Source: Nitrospiraceae bacterium
GTDB taxonomy: Bacteria; Nitrospirota; Nitrospiria; Nitrospirales; Nitrospiraceae
DNA length: 64,000 bases
Assembly: GCA_013140715.1 (NCBI GenBank)
Contig: JABFSG010000007.1
Span: 1-64,000, forward strand
Direction: 5' to 3'
Each line of letters opens with the position of its first letter. Position 1 is the stretch's first letter. Both the position numbers and the translations under genes were made by a program. The notes beneath the pieces were generated by a model that was given only the letters and a program-made list of their open reading frames with translations, had not been told where the DNA came from and did no database searches. Positions 1-8,446 of the stretch are shown in pieces.

Positions 1-632
1 GGCGGTATTACGGGGGGCGCTGTGATTGTAAAGGTCACAGGAACAGCGACCGAGGTTGCCCCGGTGGCACTAAATGTGATGCTGCCATTATAGGTTCCAA
101 CGGCTCTCGAGCCAGTCGCGGTAGTCACAATGATCACACCATTGTTTGTGCCGGAGGTCTGGCTCAGCGTCAGCCATGTGGCATTGTCTGTGGCGGTCCA
201 GTTGAGCGTGCCACCCCCCCTGTTACCGATGGTCAACGTCTGGGTGGCAGGGTTGCCGCTACTCTGGATCGCAGTGAAGGAGAGACTCGTCGGACTGATC
301 CCGATGTCCGGCGGCGTCACCGGCGGCGGTACGACGAGGGGTGTGAAGGTTGCGAGATTGCTCGTCGTCGACTCATTAGTGGCCGAGTCATAGGCTGTGA
401 TGAAGTAGTACTGGGTCACGGTTGGCGTTCCAATATTGAAACTCGTCACCTTTCCCAAGGTGATGAGCAGGGACGCTGTGCCGGAGGTGAGTGTGCAGGG
501 TAGTTGGGTGCATTGATAGACTCGGTATCCTGCGAGATCCGGTTCACTGTTGGCAGTCCAGGTTAAGGTAGCGCCCCATGCAGCGCCAGACCACAACACA
601 AACATGCCGACGATGGCCCTTACCCAGTTCAT
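1..632 (-). CDS. Secreted Fn3/BACON-domain protein, C-terminus beyond window
   Basis: An open frame starts at the ATG at 630-632 and runs off the left edge after about 210 codons. An AGAGGG ribosome-binding site lies just upstream. Residues 1-20 form a signal peptide with a hydrophobic core ending near GAAWG. Residues ~22-105 look like a fibronectin type III domain (LTWTANSEPDLAGYRVY at the start, YYFITAYDSA near the end). Residues ~115-200 look like a BACON/Ig-like domain (ISPTSLSFTA and ATWLTLSQTSGT). The stretch between them is Pro-rich, as in a linker. Such proteins are exported and bind carbohydrate or other surface ligands; the specific role is unknown. The visible part contains no catalytic domain, but one could lie beyond the window edge. 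Confidence 0.8.
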   Translation of the reverse strand, partial: MNWVRAIVGMFVLWSGAAWGATLTWTANSEPDLAGYRVYQCTQLPCTLTSGTASLLITLGKVTSFNIGTPTVTQYYFITAYDSATNESTTSNLATFTPLVVPPPVTPPDIGISPTSLSFTAIQSSGNPATQTLTIGNRGGGTLNWTATDNATWLTLSQTSGTNNGVIIVTTATGSRAVGTYNGSITFSATGATSVAVPVTFTITAPPVIP

Positions 633-900
633 ACGGATATCCCTCTTGTCGATCTTCCGGCAGCATTCATAGATGTGAACGAGTCATCCCTCGCATGCTC
701 GATGAGCAAGGCGCGTGCCGCCTGAAGTCGAGGCAGGTCAATCTAAAAAACTGAAAAATCGCTTCTGGAAAGAGGCCTAGCGAATGGCACGATGGGGATA
801 CTGTCGGAGATTGTACGTCTGCTGAGGTAATCCCAGTGTTTCCCTGGAGATAGCCGATGCAGGCGTGGGCCTACGAAATGACAGTCACGAAGAGGAAGTT

Positions 901-2541
901 TTAGACAGGAGGACTCGCTGAGTCGCTAGCTCCCACTTCCTCCCGGAGTTGAAACTTCAGAGCAGGATACTCTTTCATGCAATAGGCGAGCAGCCGTTCG
1001 GAGCCGAAGAGCATGACCATGCGGCCCTCACGATCCACGAGTCGGCGAGTGTCCTGCGGCCAATAGATGCCTGCCAGCGTGTCGGGATCGCCGCTCACCC
1101 AGCGGGCCAGGACAAAGGACATTCGCTCGACGAGGGTCTTGACCCCATATTCACTTTCGAGGCGCGAGGCGACAACATCGAATTGGAGTTCTCCCACGGC
1201 GGCCAGCACCGGCTCCCGGCGCACATGATCCGGTGAGTAAAACACCTGCATGACTCCCTCCTCTTCAAGCTGCTGAAGTCCCTTCTGGAACTGCTTCTGC
1301 TTCGTGAGGTCCTGGCTTCGGAGCACGCCGAAACATTCAGGGGGAAATTGCGGAATGGCATCGAAGGAGAGCGGACTGCCGGAGCAGAGAGTGTCGCCGA
1401 TGATAAAAAGTCCGGGATTCACCAGCCCGACGACATCGCCAGGGTAGGCCTCTTCAATCGTCTCCCGGTCTCGGCCAAAGAGCCGGTGAGGTCGTGTCAT
1501 CCGGATCTTCCGGTCTAGACGCGCATGGTAGACCATCATGTCTTTTTCGAAACGGCCGGACACGATGCGGAGAAATGCCATCCGGTCGCGATGTTGCGGA
1601 TCCATGTTCGCTTGGATCTTGAATACAAATCCAGAAAACTTGCTCTCCGTTGGAGGCACCAGCCCCTCCGAACTCCTGCGCGGTCCTGGGGGGGGCGCTA
1701 ACTGGAGAAAGGCGTTCAGAAAGGGTTCGACGCCGAAGTTCGTAAGAGCGCTTCCGAAGAAGACCGGCGTGAGTTGACCGGCAAGAAAGCGGTCGCGGTC
1801 GAACTTCGTACCGGCGCCGGTCAGCAGGGCGATTTCTTCCTGCAACGGGCCGTAGGCCTCTCCGAGCGTCTCTGCCAGGCTTGGATGGGGAAACGTTTCG
1901 ACCCGCATAGGCGCTCGGCGTTGGTTGTGCAACGTCCGCTGAAAGAACAGGACTTGCGGTTCCTGAAGATCGTATAGGCCCTGAAAACCGGCTCCTTCTC
2001 CGATGGGCCAATTGAAGGGGACTGCCGTCATGCCTAAGGTCTGTTCGATCTCTTCGAGGAGGTCGAAGGGATAGCGACCCGGCTGGTCCATCTTGTTGAT
2101 GAAGGTCATGATGGGGATGTTTCGTTTACGGCAGACGGCGAACAGTTTCTTGGTTTGGGGCTCGATGCCCTTGGCACTGTCGAGCACCATCACCGCGCTA
2201 TCCACCGCCATAAGAGTGCGGTAGGTGTCTTCACTGAAGTCCTGGTGGCCCGGCGTATCGAGCAGATTGACTCGCACCCCTTGATAGTCGAATTGCAGCG
2301 CAGTGGAAGTGATCGAAATTCCACGCGCCTGCTCCAGCTCCATCCAGTCCGATTTCGCCGCTCGCTGATGAGACCGGGCCTGGACAGCCCCGGCCAAGTG
2401 GACCGCCCCGGAGTAGAGGAGGAGCTTCTCGGTCAGCGTGGTCTTTCCTGCATCCGGATGCGAAATAATGGCAAAGGTACGCCGCCTGGCTACTTCGCGC
2501 GCCAAGTCATCGGACAATGATTTTTCAATCGGCACAGACAT
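901..2541 (-). CDS. prfC: Peptide chain release factor 3 (RF3)
   Basis: This is a translational GTPase that removes RF1/RF2 from the ribosome after termination. The G1 P-loop is HPDAGKTT at residues 28-35, followed by the G3 motif DTPGHQDF and G4 NKMD. The RF3-typical segment after G1 (AVQARSHQRAAKSDWMELE) and the C-terminal domain (GELQFDVVASRLESEYGV) are present. At 546 aa it is close to the usual ~530 aa, with a short tail extension. The upstream gene on the same strand ends 49 bp away, so the two may be co-transcribed. No ribosome stalling or regulatory element was seen. The assignment is firm because RF3, rather than EF-G, carries the W-M-E-L-E segment and ends after domain III. Confidence 0.95.
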   Translation of the reverse strand: MSVPIEKSLSDDLAREVARRRTFAIISHPDAGKTTLTEKLLLYSGAVHLAGAVQARSHQRAAKSDWMELEQARGISITSTALQFDYQGVRVNLLDTPGHQDFSEDTYRTLMAVDSAVMVLDSAKGIEPQTKKLFAVCRKRNIPIMTFINKMDQPGRYPFDLLEEIEQTLGMTAVPFNWPIGEGAGFQGLYDLQEPQVLFFQRTLHNQRRAPMRVETFPHPSLAETLGEAYGPLQEEIALLTGAGTKFDRDRFLAGQLTPVFFGSALTNFGVEPFLNAFLQLAPPPGPRRSSEGLVPPTESKFSGFVFKIQANMDPQHRDRMAFLRIVSGRFEKDMMVYHARLDRKIRMTRPHRLFGRDRETIEEAYPGDVVGLVNPGLFIIGDTLCSGSPLSFDAIPQFPPECFGVLRSQDLTKQKQFQKGLQQLEEEGVMQVFYSPDHVRREPVLAAVGELQFDVVASRLESEYGVKTLVERMSFVLARWVSGDPDTLAGIYWPQDTRRLVDREGRMVMLFGSERLLAYCMKEYPALKFQLREEVGASDSASPPV

Positions 2542-2590
2542 AGGAGTTCCTTCTACGGATCAACGGACTGGTGAGACTATAAAGAATGTT

Positions 2591-3121
2591 TCATTGGGGG
2601 AGCCAGAGGATTTTCTTGTCAGCCGCTATTTCGGTTTTAAAATGGCGGATCGTCGATGTTTTGAAGGGCCATAGGAAGGGAGAATAGGAGACTGCGATGG
2701 TGACAATTCCGCTTTTCAGCGGAGCAGTCATATTGATTTCTTTCGGACAGGGTGCAGGAATCTTTTTATAAGAAGCCATAAGGAAAAACGTTTCTTCGGC
2801 ACCTGCGGCATTATTGTCGAGTGTTTCTCCTCCTTCAAATTCCACGTCGTGATACTTGCACGCAATGGTCACTCCAAATAACGGCACGATCATGTTGTTG
2901 CCGACGATGAAGGAGGAAGAAAATGGGTTGTTGGGGTCTCGTGGGGCGCCGGCTTCAACGGTCAGGATGGAGGCAAATGTCATCGCACCGGAAAGGAGGG
3001 TGCATATCAGCACGGCGATGGATATCCACTTGACGACTTCCTTGAGTGTTGACGGAGGTTGTTTTGTGGGAACGAGAGGTTTCTGTTCATTCGCTGCCGC
3101 TCGTTTTTTCTTTTTTGACAT
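2591..3121 (-). CDS. Hypothetical single-pass membrane protein
   Basis: This 176-aa protein has a Lys/Arg-rich cytoplasmic N-terminus (MSKKKKRAAANEQK). One membrane helix spans residues ~30-52 (WISIAVLICTLLSGAMTFASI). The remaining ~120 residues are predicted to lie outside the cytoplasm and contain two cysteines (IACKYHD, PAPCPKE) that could form a disulfide. I do not recognise the family. It is followed 49 bp later by prfC on the same strand, but nothing in the sequence ties the two functions. Codon pattern, a defined hydrophobic segment and a clean start make a real gene likely. Confidence 0.6.
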   Translation of the reverse strand: MSKKKKRAAANEQKPLVPTKQPPSTLKEVVKWISIAVLICTLLSGAMTFASILTVEAGAPRDPNNPFSSSFIVGNNMIVPLFGVTIACKYHDVEFEGGETLDNNAAGAEETFFLMASYKKIPAPCPKEINMTAPLKSGIVTIAVSYSPFLWPFKTSTIRHFKTEIAADKKILWLPQ

Positions 3122-3425
3122 GGCTTGTGTATCGGTTGGTTAGTTGGTGAACTTTGTTCTGAGGTCGCGCTTCCTTCTGTCTTGTTCTCGCTTGTGGTTT
3201 GCCTTGAGGCGAGGAGGCGCCTTCTTTGCCTGCGAAGGGAACAATCCGCCAGAGTATAGCTCACTTGCTATTCATATTTCTTCAACGAAGCGGCAGACTC
3301 ATTGTTTTTGGAGTCGATCAATAGATCGAAATTTACAGGATTTTATATCTAGCGATGACGATGATACCAAGGAGGGAGGGTAGAGTTAGGCTTGGATCAT
3401 AAGAAAGAGCGGCACACTGTTTTAT
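3122..3425. other. Intergenic, no gene recognised
   Basis: About 300 bases lie between the start of the small membrane protein and the stop of the GT2 gene. Short open frames here are not protein-like. A small hairpin (CGATC/GATCG around 3318-3331) is too weak to call a terminator. A few GGTTGGTTAGTTGG bases next to 3121 resemble the heptad repeats found elsewhere, but the match is short. Confidence 0.5.
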
Positions 3426-4418
3426 TCATCGGGAGGGGATCGTCCGCATAGACATTCTGGGTACTTCGGTTATGGTTTCTACAAGGGATCGCCATCCGAG
3501 CTTACTTTGGCCTTGCACTCGATCGCTAAAGCGGATGGGAAGTTCACATACCTTTGCCCCTAATTGGCGCGCGCGCCACGTCATCTCGACTTGGAAGACA
3601 TAGCCTTTGGCATTCACCTTTTCAAGATTCATGCTGGTCAAGAGCTCATGGCGATAACAGCGAAAGCCTGCGGTCCAGTCATGGATATTCGTGCCGAGAA
3701 ATAGCCTGACGTAGGCATTGCCAAGTTGTGAGAGCAGGCGCCTGCGGTTGCTCCAATTTTGAGTCTTTCCACCAGGCACATAGCGGCTCCCGATAACCAA
3801 GTCGGCAGTCCCGCTCCGGTGAATCAGCCGGGGTAAGTCCCAAGGCGCATGACTGAAATCGCAGTCCATCTCAACGATAAGTTGGTAGCCACGCGCCAGC
3901 GCCCATGCGAATCCTCCAAGATAGGCCGGCCCAAGCCCTTCTTTTCTGGCCCGATGCAGTACGTGCACATGTGCGTGCTGACGGCTCAGTTGATCAGCCA
4001 ATTGTCCGGTACCGTCCGGAGAATTATCATCGACAATCAAAATATCAGCGACAAGATGTCTGCCGATCATCTCAACCAACGGTTCAAGATTTTGGCGCTC
4101 ATTATAGGTGGGAAGTACGATTAGAATCGATCGTTCAAAACGAAATGGCATTGCCGGAACCAGCTCTGTGCTCGAAGCATCCTGAACATGCCCCTGATAG
4201 TCCGCTTCAGGGGAGTCCATTCGGCTGATCGCAATACGAGCGCTGTCGGCGCCGCCGGCGATCAATGCCTCGGCCAGTTCAAAGCTCGGCACCACAAACG
4301 CTTCTCTCAATCCCAACTCTTGTGGGACAGTCTTCCCAGACACATGGTTGATTGGATAATAGCGCACGGTTGTTTGCTCGGTGTCGCGTAACGATGGAGA
4401 GGGCGTACTATTTGGCAT
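3426..4418 (-). CDS. Polyprenol-phosphate mannose synthase-like GT2 glycosyltransferase
   Basis: The family 2 GT-A domain occupies residues ~93-325. The nucleotide-binding start is ILIVLPTYNERQNLEPLV and ILIVDDNSPDGTG. The metal-binding acidic motif is EMDCDFSH, followed by GSRYVPGG and the acceptor region WTAGFRCYRHELL. The pattern matches dolichol/polyprenol-phosphate mannosyltransferases (DPM1 type), which charge a lipid carrier with a sugar at the inner membrane. No C-terminal membrane helices are present. Residues 1-90 are an extra N-terminal stretch not seen in standard members. The start overlaps the end of the GT87 gene by 11 bp, so the two are probably translated together, consistent with donor synthase plus polyprenol-sugar-using transferase. 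Exact sugar and acceptor are unknown. Confidence 0.85.
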   Translation of the reverse strand: MPNSTPSPSLRDTEQTTVRYYPINHVSGKTVPQELGLREAFVVPSFELAEALIAGGADSARIAISRMDSPEADYQGHVQDASSTELVPAMPFRFERSILIVLPTYNERQNLEPLVEMIGRHLVADILIVDDNSPDGTGQLADQLSRQHAHVHVLHRARKEGLGPAYLGGFAWALARGYQLIVEMDCDFSHAPWDLPRLIHRSGTADLVIGSRYVPGGKTQNWSNRRRLLSQLGNAYVRLFLGTNIHDWTAGFRCYRHELLTSMNLEKVNAKGYVFQVEMTWRARQLGAKVCELPIRFSDRVQGQSKLGWRSLVETITEVPRMSMRTIPSR

Positions 4419-5709
4419 AGACGGTCGTGGAGGCAGGGCTATGCGGCAAGCTCGCGGTATTCTTCGATTGAAGCATCAGGACAACGAAGATCAACAACAT
4501 GCCTATTGTAAACGGTTTGAAGCTGAGAAACACGGCAAAGTTTTGTTTCCCCAGCACTTCATAATTCAGAATGACAGTCAGCACGACATACAGCCCCATC
4601 GCTACTTTGGATAGATGACTCAGCCCGTCGCGACTACAGGCTTTTGCCGTAATCCAGTAAAGAGCCGGAACGAGCCATGGTAGATGCTGAATCCACGTTA
4701 AAGGAGACAGGAACAGCATCAAAATGAGGAGACCGCTGCACTCTCGAGGCCAGTCTGGGTCGCCGGGTCCTCCATAGGGTCTGCGGGTGTGCCAACCGAA
4801 GCCGATCAGCAGTAGGAGTATGGCGGAGATGGCCAGGATGCGCGCAAGCGTAGGAGGCAAATCGAGAAATGCTACATACCCTGGGTCGTTCTGTCGCAGG
4901 GGATGATCGGGAGAAAGCGTAACCAGGTATCGCATCAGCGCGGCCTGGATACCAGAGTTCCGAATGTTGTCCTCGTTCGATTGCGCAATCGGCGCCTTAT
5001 ATCCCAGGGCAGATCCGGCTGCCACTTGGGTCCATGTTTGCTGGTGGGACCACCAGTTTGCTGGCCCCATCCAGACCATTGGGAGAATGATCCAGCATGC
5101 TGTCGCGACTGCTGTGTAAATCACCAGCCGCCACTGACGTTTCCAGATGAAAAACAGCAAAAACAATCCAGGTGTCACTTTCAGGGCAATGGCTAATCCA
5201 AACCAGACCGCTCCAAGCTTTTCTCGTCCTTTCCATACTGCGTACACAGCGCCTACGAGCATAGCCATCAAAATCGTGTGCGGGCCTCCGTCGTCGAGGT
5301 CGTACAACACGAACTGGCCGGCCAACAAAATTGCAATGAGGCCAAGTATAAGGTTCCCTTGAGCTAATTCTGTGAATCGGTCCCTGATCATTCGATGAAA
5401 GAGCAGACAGGTCAGCCATAAACAGAAGATCGCCGTCATGTAGCGCAGCGCCAACCCGATGCCTCGATCGACTAAGGCCAGCAGCGAAAAATACATCGCT
5501 CCGGTCGGCATATAGGGATAGCTCACCGCACTGCTGTAGAGGTTCTGCCCGGATAGAAACCAACTCCCGATCGCACGATGTACGTCGAAATCGCGAACAC
5601 GATGAGCGCGTAGATATACCAGAACTATTCCATAGCCGGTCACAGCCATCATGCAGATAGCCGTCAGTAGGCGTTGAAACTTAGGACGATAGATGAAATC
5701 TGGCAACAT
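4408..5709 (-). CDS. GT87-family (DUF2029) integral membrane glycosyltransferase
   Basis: The protein is 433 aa with about ten hydrophobic helices. It shows the pattern of GT87 polyprenol-phosphate-mannose-dependent alpha-mannosyltransferases: an early external loop with FDVHRAIGSWFLSGQNLY, then MPTGAMYF, the helix with ALKVTPGLFLLFFIWKRQW, and a late loop with LSPLTWIQHLPWLVPALYW. Enzymes of this group move sugars from polyprenol-phosphate donors onto glycolipids or glycans on the outer face of the inner membrane. It overlaps the downstream GT2 synthase gene by 11 bp; the pair probably forms a donor/transferase unit. The promoter side is occupied by a structured repeat and an IS stub, so its original upstream neighbour may have been lost. 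Confidence 0.8.
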   Translation of the reverse strand: MLPDFIYRPKFQRLLTAICMMAVTGYGIVLVYLRAHRVRDFDVHRAIGSWFLSGQNLYSSAVSYPYMPTGAMYFSLLALVDRGIGLALRYMTAIFCLWLTCLLFHRMIRDRFTELAQGNLILGLIAILLAGQFVLYDLDDGGPHTILMAMLVGAVYAVWKGREKLGAVWFGLAIALKVTPGLFLLFFIWKRQWRLVIYTAVATACWIILPMVWMGPANWWSHQQTWTQVAAGSALGYKAPIAQSNEDNIRNSGIQAALMRYLVTLSPDHPLRQNDPGYVAFLDLPPTLARILAISAILLLLIGFGWHTRRPYGGPGDPDWPRECSGLLILMLFLSPLTWIQHLPWLVPALYWITAKACSRDGLSHLSKVAMGLYVVLTVILNYEVLGKQNFAVFLSFKPFTIGMLLIFVVLMLQSKNTASLPHSPASTTVYAK

Positions 5710-5798
5710 GGAGTGGCGCGAGAATAGTGTGTGCCGTCATCTTCCAAAGGAGCGCCATTCTAGAGTGCTGAAAACAGGGTGGCAAGCAGAGTGTGGGG

Positions 5799-5956
5799 GG
5801 ATGGAGTCTGATGATCCCCTGTGCTCGCGCAACGCGCGGCTTCGGAAAGATGTGAAGGGAGCATCCAGAGGCCCTTCTTGCTCGCAGAACGCGCACGATC
5901 TGAATGTGCTCGTTCGATGCGCGCAGTAAAGGGCAACCTTGGCTGCTCCCCCTTAG
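5799..5956. repeat. Structured palindromic repeat, copy A
   Basis: A ~150-bp repeat shared with 24714-24870 (copy B) and in part with 27096-27161 (copy C). Most conserved is CTTGCTCGCAGAACGCGC followed ~20 bp later by TGCTCGTTC and TGCGCGCAGTAAAGGG. It folds into a long imperfect hairpin with an outer stem 5857-5862/5945-5950 and a next stem 5871-5876/5929-5934. Both stems covary with copy B. It sits between the GT87 start and an IS3 orfA stub and is read through by an artificial frame continuing from that stub. Confidence 0.8.
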
Positions 5957-5970
5957 AGTAACGTCTGAAA

Positions 5971-6136
5971 CGCGGAAGGCCTGCTGCGCATCGGCGGCCA
6001 CCTCCTGCACCCATCGGCGCAACACCGTCCCATGCACTCCCAAATCCCGCGCGGCTTGCGCCACCGTCACCCCGCGTTTTTGAATCAGCTTCACCGCCTC
6101 CAGCTTAAACTCTCGCGTGAACTTGCGTCGCTCCAT
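5971..6136 (-). pseudogene. IS3-family transposase OrfA, truncated N-terminal stub
   Basis: The first ~55 codons from the ATG at 6134-6136 encode a typical IS3/IS911 OrfA helix-turn-helix: RKFTREFKLEAVKLI, GVTVAQAARDLGV and LRRWVQEV. An AGGTGG ribosome-binding site precedes the start. After residue ~55 (ADAQQAFR) the expected leucine-zipper part of OrfA is missing and the frame runs into the palindromic repeat copy A, giving non-protein-like sequence. No OrfB (DDE integrase) is present nearby. This is an inactive remnant. Either the repeat or a deletion removed the rest of the element. Confidence 0.85.
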
Positions 6137-6860
6137 GCCCCACCTCCGGGTTCATTCATACACCTAACTCGGTGTCTTTGAAACCGGCGGCAGGCCAGTA
6201 GTCTTTATGTGCACCTGCGCTGGTAAAGTTGAGGATAGAAATCTTGTAGTGATTGAGTATGATAAGCAGCTACCCCTCTTCGATATCATGGCGACATTAA
6301 TTGTGATCGAGCGAGAGCCGTAATCCTCAGCAACGGACATCTGGGGTGGAAACACGGATGTCTTTATTTGCAGTAGCGCGCTCGTCGTCTCAGGAGATTG
6401 CTTCCTCGCTGGCGGAAGGTAAAGTGCTGTAACCGCTTTCTGACATCCCCCTGAGTTGAGCCTGCCGGGAAGCTGACCCATACATGTTTCATCCACCAAC
6501 CATCGATCACTCTCGATGCCTTGTCACGTAGCAGGAGACTGAACTTGGCGAAGCGTTAAGGGGAGAGGCTTGTACGCAGCCTGTCCCCTTCTTATTTTTT
6601 GTTGTTGAGGAATTTCTTGCGGGGTGGCGTAGCCCGGAGCGGAATTCGCCGGAGGAACGGGGTGCCCATCGAGACTTTGCTAGGAAGGAAAGCTGAAACT
6701 GACTGAGTCCGCAATGGAATTTCAGAAGGCTTCTACCTGGCAAAGTCCGAAAGGGCCGTTCCGGGAGGCGCTGAAGCGAAGGACTATGCCACTCCGTCTC
6801 GCCTCTGCGCATTGAAGATGTGTTTCTTCTTTGCGATTGCAGCCGATTCATCGACCAGAA
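6137..6860. other. 724-bp gene-poor interval
   Basis: No convincing coding sequence was found on either strand. The two ~110-codon minus-strand frames lack hydrophobic periodicity, domains or ribosome-binding sites. The only clear structure is a plus-strand hairpin with a T-rich tail at 6557-6600, listed separately. The interval begins beside the IS3 stub, so part of it may be decayed insertion-sequence DNA. Confidence 0.5.
6557..6600 (+). terminator. Rho-independent-type hairpin with no upstream gene
   Basis: A 12-bp GC-rich stem with one mismatch (left AGGGGAGAGGCT, right AGCCTGTCCCCT) closes a TGTACGC loop. It is followed by CTTATTTTTT, as in an intrinsic terminator on the plus strand. 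No plus-strand gene lies in the preceding 400 bp, so it could end a small RNA or be a repeat-derived hairpin. Its right arm resembles the hairpin at 14874-14910. Confidence 0.5.
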
Positions 6861-8153
6861 TCAGTCCTGATCGAGAAGCAATTGTTCCGTTGGGTTATTG
6901 GATTCCAGAGCGGTTAGTTCGAGCCCTTCAATCTCTTGCAGCGATTTTCCTGCGATCGCCTGTAAATCCCCGTACATGCCTACAGTTGCTCCCATGACTC
7001 GCTCGATCTGTTCTTCGCGTTTGGCCCATTGCTTGGTTATGGCTTTCTTTTCTTTATCCAGGTCTTCTTGCATCGATGAGAAGGCTTCGACGATTGCTTG
7101 AACCCGATGGCGGAATCGTGGTCCGGTCAGGTACTGGTAGACCATCTCCGTCTTGGTCTGCTGACCTTCCAACGCCTGCCGGGCTGAGGCAACTTCGATT
7201 AAGGAATGGCGCAATGCTACTGCGACGGAGAGCATCGATCGTGAATGGGTCACCCAAACTCCTTCGATCAAGTCGAAAGTCTCTACGCCTTTTGGGAGTA
7301 CCTGACTGACGATGACGGCGATTTCTGCCTTGGCCGCCCGCTGATCGTCGCGAAGTTTGACCAGCCAGCCGTCGCTCCAATTCTTGGTCCTCTTGGATTC
7401 CCATAAGATGGTTCCGCAGAGCTGGCCGAGGGGGCCGATGATCCGATGTAGAGTATCGCCACCGAATTCGCCCTTGGGGACCGGCTCGATGGTGTCCCTT
7501 GGAAATTTGGCCTTGAGCAGGGTTTCAAGTTCCAGTTCCTGGACTTCGCCCTGGAGCTGCTGCGATCCCTGTTCGGCTCTGCGCTTCAGCTCTTCGATCT
7601 GGGTCTGCATGGAGGCGATGGTCTGCTCCGCTTCCATGACTTTCAGTTTGAGACTTTCTTCGGCTTCTTTCTTGGCCTGCTCACGGGTGGCGGAGAGTCC
7701 GTCCTGTACGCGCTTTTCGACTGTGAGTTCCAGCTCGCGCTTGGCATCGTCCAGTTCGCGTTTTTGTCGGATGAGATCGGCCTGTGCTTTCTGAGCCTCG
7801 GCGAGTTTGGCTTCACGTTGATGGAGCACGTCCTGAAGTTCTGCCAGTTCTCTTGCTTTCTGGTCGATATCCGTCTGCAGGGCGAGTTTGGCCTTTTTGG
7901 ATTCTTCGGTGACGATCTTCGCTCGTTCTAACAACAACTTTTCGGCCACTTGATCGTCAATGGTGTGTTTGGCTTGTGAGACTGCTTCTTCGCGTGATCT
8001 TAAGGACTCTTCTTTCTGAGCGATGTCGTGGTCTTTCAACAGCAGCCGTTTCTCATAGTCCCTGCGTGTCGACTCGATCAAGGGGGCTGCGAGCGATTCT
8101 GTCAGTTTGATCTCGGTTTTGCAGTTGGGGCAGGTAATTGTCGGTTCTGACAT
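6861..8153 (-). CDS. DUF2130 coiled-coil protein with N-terminal zinc-ribbon-like motif
   Basis: This 430-aa protein begins with a CPNC motif (residues 9-12), a short metal-binding-like knuckle. A long charged coiled coil covers residues ~35-215 (rich in EELKRR/AEAQKAQ heptads). The DUF2130 domain follows at ~215-405. Its core contains GTILWESKRTKNW and DGWLVKLRDDQRAAKAEIAVIV, an E-x-K arrangement reminiscent of restriction-endonuclease-like folds. That resemblance is inferred, not proven. The biochemical function of DUF2130 is unknown. It stands alone, divergent from the PilZ gene, with ~290 bp between them for promoters. Confidence 0.85.
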   Translation of the reverse strand: MSEPTITCPNCKTEIKLTESLAAPLIESTRRDYEKRLLLKDHDIAQKEESLRSREEAVSQAKHTIDDQVAEKLLLERAKIVTEESKKAKLALQTDIDQKARELAELQDVLHQREAKLAEAQKAQADLIRQKRELDDAKRELELTVEKRVQDGLSATREQAKKEAEESLKLKVMEAEQTIASMQTQIEELKRRAEQGSQQLQGEVQELELETLLKAKFPRDTIEPVPKGEFGGDTLHRIIGPLGQLCGTILWESKRTKNWSDGWLVKLRDDQRAAKAEIAVIVSQVLPKGVETFDLIEGVWVTHSRSMLSVAVALRHSLIEVASARQALEGQQTKTEMVYQYLTGPRFRHRVQAIVEAFSSMQEDLDKEKKAITKQWAKREEQIERVMGATVGMYGDLQAIAGKSLQEIEGLELTALESNNPTEQLLLDQD

Positions 8154-8446
8154 AACAAGGTCCTGGTAAGGCGGTTGTATCTATCGGCCCACTTCCTACG
8201 CTGAACTGTTGGATAAATCAACAGCAGGAAACAGGCCTTTGGGCAGCAGGAAAGCCGGCACAGGGGAGAGAGTAATTTTTCTTGGCGATCAGACAGGCCG
8301 GACAATTTGTGGCCAATCGGACGAAAACATATCTCGGCATCTTTCGTGGAATTCGGCATACGAAAGTAGGCTTGTTATGTCTCGTGGCTCAGGAGCAGAA
8401 TCTGCTTCCATCGAATCATGCAGTAGAGGCCTCCAATAATTTGGAA

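Noticed and set aside
5681-6136. Full-length 151-aa transposase-like protein
   Set aside because: Only the first ~55 residues belong to OrfA; the rest is translation of the palindromic repeat, which also appears at 24714-24870 in a different context.
8282-8446. N-terminal extension of the PilZ protein
   Set aside because: The translation lacks family similarity and a ribosome-binding site; the R-box begins shortly after ATG 8447.
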